The notes beneath the pieces are model-generated. The model saw only the letters and a list, made by a program, of their open reading frames with translations. It was not told the origin of the DNA and did no database searches. 5,821 nt of DNA from Nitrospira sp. UBA6909 (lineage in GTDB: Bacteria; Nitrospirota; Nitrospiria; Nitrospirales; Nitrospiraceae): NCBI GenBank assembly GCA_002451055.1, contig DKBD01000159.1, forward strand, positions 1 through 5,821, given 5' to 3'. Every line of letters begins with the position of its first letter. Within the stretch, counting starts at the first letter, position 1. Below are positions 1-5,821 of this stretch, piece after piece. Made by a program: the position numbers and the translations under genes.

Positions 1-87
1 ATAGATACTTACTATACGTTGCATTTGTGATTTGCGAGGTCTCACACGAGTTCTCCCGCATAAGCTCATCAGCAGGGAAATAGTCGC

Positions 88-3000
88 ATGGCGAAGGTGC
101 GCGGTGAATCCAAACTGGCGATCGCGGGGGCGATCACTTTGGCCCTTGCGATTGCCGGGGTGCTGCTGGTCCAACAGCCGCTCAAGAGTACCAGGCCGCC
201 GTCGATGGAGGCGCAGCTCGCGCCGCACCTGGCTGAAGGGGTGGCGCAGGCTCGCCTCTGGGAAGATCCGCTGGATGCCGTGCGCCGCGTGGTGAAGAGT
301 GACGGCGAGGTCACGCCCATGGGCGGGGGTGTCAAGGACGATGTGGACCGGGTCAGGGTGCTCCGCCGTGATCTCGATGAGAGGATTGCCCACTACGAAG
401 GACGCCCGATCACGGTTCTCCTGGTGACCACGGAAGGAGGCTCATCGGGGGAAAGCCGGGAAAGCCGCATCCGCGATCGATACGCCATAGGCTCGGCTCT
501 TGGCGTGGCCTGCTATGTCCCGCGCCAGGAGGATCAGTTGTCGTATGTCGTGTGGCGGGACCACGTGGGCGCCGACCGGGTCCTCCCCTATGAATGGTAC
601 GAAGAAGGATCGCGTATTTGTTCATCAGAGCCAACCTGGGCTCAGGCGGTTCTCGTTCTGTGGATCAGCAGTGAGATTATCGGGGATCGCCCGATCGCCT
701 CGTTGCAACAGCTGACTCAGTCCTTACTCTGTACCAAGAGCGCGCTAGGAGGCCATAGTTGCCGAACGGCGCAAGACGGGACGGCACTGCTGGATCTCCA
801 GCGGGAACGGCATGTGCGATTCAAAATCATCGGTCCGCGGAGTTCCTCGGCCTTCCGCAACCTCCTGGAAGAAGCCGCGACCTTGGTCAAGGATCTCGAT
901 AAACACGTGATGTGGGTCAATGCCGGTGGGCGTGTGGATCTCTACTCGCCTTGGGCCACGGCCATGCCCAAACTGCTGACGCAAGGGATCACAGTTGCGC
1001 CTCCGCCGCCCGGCGCCGCCGAATGTGTTTCAGACGATGCGAGCCGGGCGAAACTCTGCTGGATCCTGTTTCGTGCCGGGATTGTCCTGAAACACAGCAT
1101 CGGATCGGACGACCAGCTCTTCATGGCCATGATCGAGGAGCTTGAACGCCGTCAGGTGAAATTCGAACGTGATACGGTCATCCTGATCGGAGAATGGGAT
1201 TCGTTCTATGGACGGGTATTGCCGGTTGAATTCACGGCGGCGGTGTGCCATCGCATCGCTAATCGGTCCCCCGAAGACAATGTCGCTATCGAAGCGGACC
1301 GTTTGAAGAGGATCGAAGCCGGTTGCGGTACGTATGATCGAGCGGTCGACCTCCAGGTCGGAGATCCGTCCGAGAGGCGCGGGCTAGGGTTGAATGTCTG
1401 GCGATACAGCTACCTCCGTGGCCTTGATGGCGAAGTTCCCGGAGGAGGGAAAAGTCAGGGGGCAAAGGCGAACGGAACAAGGCAGGCGAAAAACGCCTTG
1501 TTCGAGAGCGAGATGCTCGAGCGACCGGTCGGTACGAGTCAGTTCGATTACGCGCAGCGGCTGGCCTCCCGCATCGAGCGGGATGTGGCTGAACAGGCCA
1601 ATCTTCGGCAATATGTAAAGGCTCAGGGGCGGCTGGAGGACGAAGAGGACAGTCCAAGGCCGGTTGCGGCGATCGGCATTCTCGGCAGCGATGCGTATGA
1701 CGCCTTGTTGATGTTGCAGGCCATGCGGGAACGGTTTCCCGGTACGGTGTTCTTTGCAACGGATTTAGACAGCCGGCTGGTCTATGCAGAGGACTATCAC
1801 TGGACAAGAAATGTCGTGATGGCCTCCCATTATGGACTGGAATTGTATGACCTCTTGCAGCGTGACGTGCCGCCCTTCCGCGGCAGTTATCAAACGTCCA
1901 CCTACTTTGCCACCCTTCAGGCCGTGGGACATGTTTGGCCGCTGCGCGCCTGTCCGCCGGACAGCGCGAGTCGGTCAGGCCCGATTGGCGACACGCCCTT
2001 GTCGCCATGCGGTTATGAGGCCAATTTGACGGCGGATCATGTGTGGTTCAGTGGGGAGGAGTCACCCCGTCTCTTCGAGGTCGGCCGCCATGGCGCGGTC
2101 GATCTTTCAGTGGGAGCGGTTGACACAGGATATACCCTGCATCCGACCCGTACGGACCTTTCCAACGGGGACATTCAAACGGACGGCCGTCGGCCTCCGG
2201 CCGGCGTGCTCTACGGCACAGCCGGGTTGGCGTACTTGATCGCCTTCGTCATATTTTGGACGAGGTCGGCTTCTCATCGGTGGATGACACGTCACACGGG
2301 CATGCTGATCCTCGCTGCGGTGGGCACCTTGGCGCTGGCCTTCGCCACCGACCAGATCGGGCTTGATCTGATGCTGCGGGACCACGACCAGGGTGAGCCC
2401 TTGTACTGGTTCGAGGGGGTCAGCGTGTGGCCCACGGAAATACTGCGGGGGCTTGCTATGGTGCTGGCGGCGGCCATGTTGTTCAAGGGCTGGTGGAGCC
2501 TCGGATCAAATCTGAATGACATGACGGCGCGATACGGGTTTGACGTCGAAGGGGACCCTGCCCGGCCTAAACAATGGCAACGGTATGTGACGGCCGCGAA
2601 GTGGGTGTTGTCTCCGCGCGGCGGCTCAAGCGATATGAAGGCCGGTGCGCTATGGCATCTCTACCGGGACGCCGGGTCAGGTCTCAACCGTCTCGTGCGG
2701 CTCATCATCCTCGTGTTGGTCTATGGCACCCTCTTTGTGCTGCTCTGGAAAGTGTTGGGCACCGAAGACTTTTCCGGCCCCTGCCGGGGCCTCTTCAGTT
2801 GCCGTCTGGATCTGATTCTGGCACTGGTCAGTTATGCAAGTTTGGCGGTGCTCAACTTGTTTGTTTTCGATGCCGTGCTTCTTTGCCGCCGATGGATCGG
2901 CGAGCTGGATCAGGTGGTGGAAGGGTGGCCGGTGGCCTTGACCAATCATCTTGAGTGGCAGACTCCGGAGAATGTGGTCAAAGCCAGGGAGTTGATGAAG

Positions 3001-3414
3001 ATTGAACTGATCGCGCAACGGACCGATGTTGTCAATCGGCTCGTACGGTATCCCTTCATCATCTTGCTGATCTTGATGGTGGCCCGTAGCAGTTATTTTG
3101 ACGACTGGTATTTCCCTCTCACGATGATCGTCGGGTGGGTGGTCAACGTGCTGCTGGCGATCGCGGCGGCCTTGCTCTTGTACCGCGCGGCCGAACAAGC
3201 GCGTCAGGCCGGCCTGGCACGCCTCAATCGTGCCGTCCTGAGAGGGCTGGATCGTGGCGCGGAGGGTGACGCCGACGTGAAGCTGACCCGGCAGGTCATG
3301 GAAGACATCGAAGCGGTGGGTCGAGGCGCCTTTGTCCCCTTGTGGCAGCAGCCGGTCGTCGAATCGTCTTTCTATGGTATCCTGGCGGTCCTTCAATATT
3401 TGTATTTGGTGTAG
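88..3414 (+). CDS. Large membrane protein with N-terminal extracytoplasmic domain and eight predicted membrane helices, unknown function
   Basis: The ATG at 88 has AGGG at 74-77 as ribosome site, and the reading frame is open for 1108 codons. Helix 1 (residues 10-28) follows a basic N-terminus (K3, R5, K9). A soluble stretch of about 675 residues follows, then helices near 706-725, 737-754, 784-803, 870-890, 907-932, 988-1001 and 1010-1032. Basic residues flank the loops expected inside (726-736, 804-869, 933-987), so N-terminus and C-terminus should be cytoplasmic and residues 29-705 periplasmic. The soluble part holds ten cysteines. Blocks that look like family signatures are LPYEWY (166-171), EWDSFYGR (369-376), YLRGLDG (442-448), SQFDY (484-488), IGILGSD (529-535), ATDLD (557-561), TRN (573-575), SYQTS (600-604) and LFEVGR (662-667). 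The 529-608 stretch alternates hydrophobic strands and helices like a periplasmic-binding-protein (type I) lobe; that is inference. I recognise the family only as conserved and uncharacterised. It heads a hydrolase operon and may be a sensor, transporter or scaffold. Confidence 0.9.
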   Translation: MAKVRGESKLAIAGAITLALAIAGVLLVQQPLKSTRPPSMEAQLAPHLAEGVAQARLWEDPLDAVRRVVKSDGEVTPMGGGVKDDVDRVRVLRRDLDERIAHYEGRPITVLLVTTEGGSSGESRESRIRDRYAIGSALGVACYVPRQEDQLSYVVWRDHVGADRVLPYEWYEEGSRICSSEPTWAQAVLVLWISSEIIGDRPIASLQQLTQSLLCTKSALGGHSCRTAQDGTALLDLQRERHVRFKIIGPRSSSAFRNLLEEAATLVKDLDKHVMWVNAGGRVDLYSPWATAMPKLLTQGITVAPPPPGAAECVSDDASRAKLCWILFRAGIVLKHSIGSDDQLFMAMIEELERRQVKFERDTVILIGEWDSFYGRVLPVEFTAAVCHRIANRSPEDNVAIEADRLKRIEAGCGTYDRAVDLQVGDPSERRGLGLNVWRYSYLRGLDGEVPGGGKSQGAKANGTRQAKNALFESEMLERPVGTSQFDYAQRLASRIERDVAEQANLRQYVKAQGRLEDEEDSPRPVAAIGILGSDAYDALLMLQAMRERFPGTVFFATDLDSRLVYAEDYHWTRNVVMASHYGLELYDLLQRDVPPFRGSYQTSTYFATLQAVGHVWPLRACPPDSASRSGPIGDTPLSPCGYEANLTADHVWFSGEESPRLFEVGRHGAVDLSVGAVDTGYTLHPTRTDLSNGDIQTDGRRPPAGVLYGTAGLAYLIAFVIFWTRSASHRWMTRHTGMLILAAVGTLALAFATDQIGLDLMLRDHDQGEPLYWFEGVSVWPTEILRGLAMVLAAAMLFKGWWSLGSNLNDMTARYGFDVEGDPARPKQWQRYVTAAKWVLSPRGGSSDMKAGALWHLYRDAGSGLNRLVRLIILVLVYGTLFVLLWKVLGTEDFSGPCRGLFSCRLDLILALVSYASLAVLNLFVFDAVLLCRRWIGELDQVVEGWPVALTNHLEWQTPENVVKARELMKIELIAQRTDVVNRLVRYPFIILLILMVARSSYFDDWYFPLTMIVGWVVNVLLAIAAALLLYRAAEQARQAGLARLNRAVLRGLDRGAEGDADVKLTRQVMEDIEAVGRGAFVPLWQQPVVESSFYGILAVLQYLYLV

Positions 3415-3423
3415 GCCCCCACT

Positions 3424-4143
3424 ATGCGCGAAGCCCTTGTGGCCGGAGTGAAAGTTCGACTCATGGGCGGAACCGACGGTCAGGGCGCCGGCAATGGTCC
3501 TCTCGTCATGCTCCTTCACGGATTTGGCGCACCGGGTGACGACCTGGTTCCCTTGGCGGAGGTGGTCGATGTCCCGGCCGGGACGCGCTGGCTCTTTCCC
3601 GAAGGGCCGTTGTCTCTCAACCTGGGATTCGGCAATTCCCGAGCCTGGTGGATCATCGACTTCGCGAGGATCCAAGCGGATCGAGCCGCGGGCCGCATCC
3701 GCGATCTGTCCAGAGAGACACCGAACGGATTAGCCTTGGCACGGGAACGTCTGTTGGCCCTTCTGAAGGACCTGCCACGACAACTCCCGATCGACTACAA
3801 GCGGACGGTCATTGGCGGGTTTTCGCAGGGCGCGATGCTCACGTGCGATGCGGTATTACAAACAGATTATCCCTTTGCCGGGCTCGTGCAATTGTCCGGC
3901 AATCTCCTGGCGCAAACAGTCTGGAGCCCGCTCATGCCCCAGCGGAAGGGGCTGCGGGTGTTTCAAACCCACGGCACGCATGATGACATCCTCCCCCACA
4001 TCGGAGCGGAGCGCCTCCGCGACGCATTGAGCCGATCAGGTCTGGCCGTCGAGTGGCACAGCTTCCGTGGCGGGCATGAAATTCCGGAACCGGTCCTCCA
4101 CCGGCTTGGCGTCTTTCTCACCAAGGTGCTGACAGGATCATGA
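3424..4143 (+). CDS. Serine hydrolase of the phospholipase/carboxylesterase (acyl-protein thioesterase-like) family
   Basis: Predicted cytoplasmic alpha/beta hydrolase of 239 residues, the usual length for the Abhydrolase_2 family (bacterial carboxylesterases, YpfH, eukaryotic acyl-protein thioesterases), which cleaves short-to-medium acyl esters or thioesters. The full catalytic set is visible: oxyanion loop HGFGAPGDD (32-40), nucleophile elbow GFSQGA with Ser134, acid Asp187 in the HGTHD block (183-187), and His218 in GGHEIP (216-221). RAWW (73-76) after the second strand is typical of one bacterial branch of the family. No signal peptide is present. The gene begins 9 bases after the membrane-protein stop and overlaps the next gene by four bases. 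The ATG at 3424 lacks a clear Shine-Dalgarno, so translation probably depends on ribosomes arriving from upstream; the GTG codons at 3439 and 3448 are less likely starts because they would trim the first strand. The family assignment is firm. The substrate cannot be read from sequence. Confidence 0.93.
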   Translation: MREALVAGVKVRLMGGTDGQGAGNGPLVMLLHGFGAPGDDLVPLAEVVDVPAGTRWLFPEGPLSLNLGFGNSRAWWIIDFARIQADRAAGRIRDLSRETPNGLALARERLLALLKDLPRQLPIDYKRTVIGGFSQGAMLTCDAVLQTDYPFAGLVQLSGNLLAQTVWSPLMPQRKGLRVFQTHGTHDDILPHIGAERLRDALSRSGLAVEWHSFRGGHEIPEPVLHRLGVFLTKVLTGS

Positions 4144-4898
4144 TCGCGCTTGAGCCGTTCCTTCTCGACGGGCCGAATGGCAAGCGCCTTCGTGGTGATC
4201 GCGCCGTAGGAAACGATCGCCAGATCCTCTTCATCACCGGCTTTCTCTCCAAGCGCTGGGGCAATAAGAGCAAGGCGCTGGCGCAATGGAGTCAGGAGCG
4301 AGGCTGGGGCTTTTGTTGTTACGATGTACGCGGGTTCGGAGACTCGGAAGGACGGTTCAGCGACTACACGCTCTCGGATTGGATCGCCGACGCGAAGGCT
4401 GTGGTGGGCTCTCTAGAGTCTGGGCCGCCCCTCACACTTGTCGGCAATTCCCTCGGCAGCTGGATCGCCTGGCTTGTCGCCCAGAACTGTCCCATCGTGG
4501 AAGAACTCATTCTGATCGCGCCGGCGTTCAACATGATGGGGGAACGGGCCAAGACCATCTCTAAAGACCGGCTTCACGATTGGCAGGTTACCGGATGGAT
4601 GCCATGGGACGACGACCCGCTGCATAAGAATTGGCCGCTCTCCTGGAAGTGGGTGGAGGAGAGCGAACACTATTGGGCGAGGACATTTGATAATCCGCGG
4701 CCGGTGAAGACGACGATTCTCCATGGGCTGGAAGATTCGGTCATCACCTCCGAAGGCAGTCGGCGTTTTGCCGACGAACTACTGGGACGGCATCCCGGTT
4801 TTCCCCTTGATCTCAAACTGGTACCGGGCGACCATCGGTTAAGCAATCCGGAGCACGTCGAGCTGCTTCGACGCCTTGTGGTCGGCCGGAGGGAGTAA
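4140..4898 (+). CDS. Alpha/beta hydrolase, ABHD10-like (putative acyl thioesterase/esterase)
   Basis: Predicted cytoplasmic alpha/beta hydrolase of 252 residues. An oxyanion segment follows strand 3 (ITGFLS, 32-37), with DVRGFGDSEG at 62-71, the nucleophile elbow GNSLGS with Ser104, a probable acid Asp199 in HGLED (195-199), and His232 in GDHRL (230-234). The segment layout around 31-112, with a GFLS..WG..K block, a GFGDSEG turn and GNSLGSWIAW, is what I recall from ABHD10 and its bacterial relatives. Human ABHD10 is a mitochondrial acyl-glucuronide esterase and S-depalmitoylase. Residues 140-178 form a tryptophan-rich cap (W148, W153, W156, W165, W169, W171) that would shape the acyl pocket. 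The start is fixed by the ATGA overlap with the preceding hydrolase. AAGGTG at 4123-4128 lies at usable distance, and AGGA at 4134-4137 is too close. The generic alternative is a serine aminopeptidase (S33)-type hydrolase. The hydrolase call is secure; the ABHD10 subgroup and substrate are inference. Confidence 0.9.
   Translation: MIALEPFLLDGPNGKRLRGDRAVGNDRQILFITGFLSKRWGNKSKALAQWSQERGWGFCCYDVRGFGDSEGRFSDYTLSDWIADAKAVVGSLESGPPLTLVGNSLGSWIAWLVAQNCPIVEELILIAPAFNMMGERAKTISKDRLHDWQVTGWMPWDDDPLHKNWPLSWKWVEESEHYWARTFDNPRPVKTTILHGLEDSVITSEGSRRFADELLGRHPGFPLDLKLVPGDHRLSNPEHVELLRRLVVGRRE
4888..4895 (+). promoter_or_regulatory. Strong Shine-Dalgarno for the 55-residue zinc-ribbon-like gene
   Basis: GGAGGGAG ends eight bases before the ATG at 4904 and lies within the last codons of the ABHD10-like hydrolase. 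It is the best ribosome site on the plus strand of this window. It is the main reason to accept the short downstream frame as a real gene, and it implies translation independent of, or in excess of, the upstream hydrolase. Confidence 0.7.
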
Positions 4899-4903
4899 AC
4901 GGC

Positions 4904-5071
4904 ATGTTGACACTGATTCACAAAGAATGCGGCAGTCCGGCACTGGAAGACTCGCCGGTCGGCGAGGTCTGCGCCGTTCCGGTTGACCGGTTCCCGTTTC
5001 CCTGCTTTACCTGCTTGGAAGAGATCCTCGACGAATCTGAAGTGCGATTGTCGGAAGAGCTGGGGATCTGA
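4904..5071 (+). CDS. Small zinc-ribbon-like protein (55 aa), unknown function
   Basis: A 55-codon frame starts five bases after the ABHD10-like hydrolase stop and has a GGAGGGAG ribosome site at 4888-4895. The protein begins MLTLIHKECG and carries CFTC at residues 34-37, followed by an acidic helix-like tail rich in Glu and Asp (39-52). His6, Cys9, Cys34 and Cys37 form an HxxC plus CxxC pattern suited to a single zinc-binding knuckle; Cys23 is a fifth possible ligand. I recall similar short HKxCG proteins with a later CxxC in bacterial genomes, but I know of no assigned function. No signal peptide or membrane segment is present, so it is probably cytoplasmic. The close spacing suggests it is co-expressed with the hydrolases, perhaps as an accessory, regulator or binding partner. 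It could also be an unrelated passenger gene. Coding status is supported by the ribosome site and the patterned cysteines rather than by length. Confidence 0.72.
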   Translation: MLTLIHKECGSPALEDSPVGEVCAVPVDRFPFPCFTCLEEILDESEVRLSEELGI

Positions 5072-5172
5072 CAGATGTGAGCGAGATACCTCCCGAAGAG
5101 TTTCTCTTTAGCCAGCTCAACTATGACGTGCTGAGGTGTGGTCAGTAGCAAAGGAAGAGTGCGGGTGAGTGT
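5072..5172. other. Short gap between converging transcription units; no gene or clear terminator
   Basis: This is 101 bases between the zinc-ribbon-like gene and the stop of the DUF2442 gene. The only small inverted repeat is AAGAG-TTT-CTCTT around 5095-5107. It is AT-rich, with a five-pair stem and no proper T-run, so it is not a convincing terminator for either direction. A 23-codon GTG frame (5077-5148) is present but unsupported. Confidence 0.5.
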
Positions 5173-5427
5173 TCAGGTTAACAGCGCCACGCCCTTTTGT
5201 TTGATCTCTTGATACATGGCATCTGGTGCTAAATCGATATCCCCGGGCCAGGCGACCGCGCCATGATCAAGGAAGACTTGGTTGAAGAACGTCGGATTTT
5301 TGAGTGGTTCGAATACTCCGGTGAGATGCTCCGGGGTAAAGCGGACTTCACCCGACAGCCCGTCGGCGAACTGCACAAAAAGTCCGAGGTCTTTTAAGGG
5401 CTTCACCTCAATCACATCCCAATACAT
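5173..5427 (-). CDS. DUF2442 domain-containing protein
   Basis: This 84-residue protein is one complete DUF2442 domain of normal family length. The first half has the family's strand pattern, VIEVKPLKDLGLFVQF then ADG (residues 5-23). The second half has a leucine/phenylalanine core (FEPLKN, 39-44) and the hallmark AVAWPGDIDLAPD (57-69) near the C-terminus. The ATG (5425-5427) is preceded by a perfect AGGAGGT, so the start is secure. It is the second gene of a minus-strand pair; its ribosome site sits in the 12-base gap directly after the DUF4160 stop, which favours coupled translation. DUF2442 proteins are commonly found beside DUF4160 proteins. The pair behaves genomically like a toxin-antitoxin module, with DUF2442 often supposed to be the antitoxin or DNA-binding partner, but I know of no experimental proof of activity. 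No helix-turn-helix is obvious here. Confidence 0.93.
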   Translation of the reverse strand: MYWDVIEVKPLKDLGLFVQFADGLSGEVRFTPEHLTGVFEPLKNPTFFNQVFLDHGAVAWPGDIDLAPDAMYQEIKQKGVALLT

Positions 5428-5432
5428 GTCGG

Positions 5433-5439
5433 ACCTCCT
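5433..5439 (-). promoter_or_regulatory. Consensus Shine-Dalgarno for the DUF2442 gene
   Basis: On the minus strand this reads AGGAGGT, five bases before the ATG of the DUF2442 gene and abutting the TAG stop of the DUF4160 gene. Its strength compared with the weak site in front of the DUF4160 gene predicts more DUF2442 than DUF4160 protein per transcript, the ratio expected if DUF2442 is an antitoxin. Confidence 0.75.
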
Positions 5440-5700
5440 CTATAACAACGGAGGGATAGGTTTCGGAGATTGCTTGGCTCGGCAGAGGCGCCAGTCGTCG
5501 AGTAATTCCTCTTGGTACAACTCGGCCCAGTCGAGCACAAGTTCCAATGCTCGCCGAGGCAGCTGGCCTTCCAAGACCCGCAATTGCTGAATGTCTACCG
5601 TGGCTTTGAACTCTGCATACTCAGCATGGAAATGGGGAGGTACATGGTCATTGAAGAACATCTTAATCAGAATTCCATAGAATGTGCTGATTGTTGGCAT
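5440..5700 (-). CDS. DUF4160 domain-containing protein
   Basis: This 86-residue protein is one complete DUF4160 domain. It begins with the family's usual MPTIS start, followed by FYGILIKMFF (7-16), the invariant-looking DHVPPHFHAEY (18-28), a strand pair ending VLEGQLP, a helix containing W (ALELVLDWAELY), and a C-terminal basic tail ending IPPLL. The histidines H19, H23 and H25 around PPH are the most conserved feature and could be catalytic or metal-binding. The ATG at 5698-5700 is preferred over a TTG at 5740-5742, which would add 14 residues. The longer form does not match the family start, and the predicted promoter's -10 box covers that TTG. The ribosome site is weak (GAG near 13 bases upstream). 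The gene leads the DUF4160-DUF2442 operon. A toxin role is commonly suspected from the pairing but is not established. Confidence 0.92.
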   Translation of the reverse strand: MPTISTFYGILIKMFFNDHVPPHFHAEYAEFKATVDIQQLRVLEGQLPRRALELVLDWAELYQEELLDDWRLCRAKQSPKPIPPLL

Positions 5701-5742
5701 CGATGAGTAGCTCGCTAACCAGTTAGACCGTACTCGAGTCAA

Positions 5743-5771
5743 ATTCTAAGCCAGCATCCCCCACAAAGCAA
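5743..5771 (-). promoter_or_regulatory. Candidate sigma-70-type promoter for the DUF4160-DUF2442 operon
   Basis: On the minus strand, TTGCTT (5766-5771) and TAGAAT (5743-5748) are separated by exactly 17 bases. The -10 box matches the consensus at five of six positions and the -35 box at three of six. Transcription would start near 5735, leaving a leader of about 35 bases before the ATG at 5700. This agrees with the shorter DUF4160 start. It was found by eye and is not scored. Confidence 0.4.
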
Positions 5772-5821
5772 TTCAACAGGTGCTATGTTGCTGGTTCGCC
5801 GATGGATGATGAGAGAGCCAG

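Noticed and set aside
10..15. TACTAT as a -10 box for the plus-strand operon
   Set aside because: It matches five of six consensus positions, but the -35 partner would fall outside the window, so it cannot be judged.
1286..2008. Open frame of 240 codons on the minus strand
   Set aside because: The translation is Arg/Pro/Ser-rich with no domain, and it is antisense to the most motif-rich part of the membrane protein.
2677..3675. Long open frame of 332 codons on the minus strand
   Set aside because: It lies antisense to the conserved membrane protein and the start of the thioesterase-like gene, spans their junction, and its translation is rich in His, Gln and Arg with no recognisable motif. 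It is a shadow of high-GC coding sequence.
3424..4898. The two hydrolases as a recent tandem duplication
   Set aside because: Nucleophile elbows, oxyanion loops and the intervening segments differ throughout. They belong to different subfamilies of the fold.
5095..5107. AAGAG-TTT-CTCTT inverted repeat as a terminator
   Set aside because: The stem is only five pairs and AT-rich, and there is no T-run on either strand.
5077..5148. A 23-codon GTG frame just after the microprotein gene
   Set aside because: It has no clear ribosome site, no motif and very short length. It may be chance or a decayed remnant.
4918..5151. Minus-strand frame of 77 codons across the microprotein gene
   Set aside because: It starts at TTG with no good ribosome site, has a Ser/Thr low-complexity C-terminal half, and is antisense to the better supported zinc-ribbon-like gene.
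5440..5742. Longer DUF4160 protein starting at TTG 5740-5742
   Set aside because: The 14 extra residues do not fit the family's MPTIS start, and the TTG lies upstream of the predicted transcription start.

Overview
The window looks like a piece of a GC-rich, Gram-negative-type bacterial chromosome. Nitrospirota (Nitrospira-like) is my best guess, from the style of the large membrane protein and the DUF4160/DUF2442 pair. That is an impression from family memory, not a computed placement. No rRNA, tRNA, CRISPR array, transposase or phage gene is visible.

The left 5.07 kb is one tightly packed plus-strand transcription unit of four genes. (1) A 1108-residue membrane protein has one N-terminal membrane helix, a roughly 675-residue region predicted to be extracytoplasmic, and seven more helices. 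(2) Nine bases later comes a 239-residue serine hydrolase of the phospholipase/carboxylesterase (acyl-protein thioesterase-like) family. (3) An ATGA overlap leads to a 252-residue alpha/beta hydrolase that resembles the ABHD10 group. (4) Five bases after that is a 55-residue cysteine-containing, zinc-ribbon-like microprotein with a very strong Shine-Dalgarno sequence. The spacing (9, -4 and 5 bases) implies co-transcription and translational coupling, so the two hydrolases and the small protein probably work in the same process as the membrane protein. The substrate is unknown. An envelope acyl ester or thioester is the simplest guess.

The right end (5173-5700) holds a minus-strand two-gene cassette, DUF4160 followed by DUF2442, facing the first unit. 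It has a plausible sigma-70-type promoter at 5743-5771. The cassette is a recurring, toxin-antitoxin-like pair of small proteins and is probably functionally separate from the plus-strand operon. Its base composition is lower in GC than the operon (about 50% by hand count over 5461-5700), which suits a mobile accessory module.

The 101-base gap between the converging units (5072-5172) has no convincing gene or terminator. I see no gene in 1-87 or in 5772-5821.
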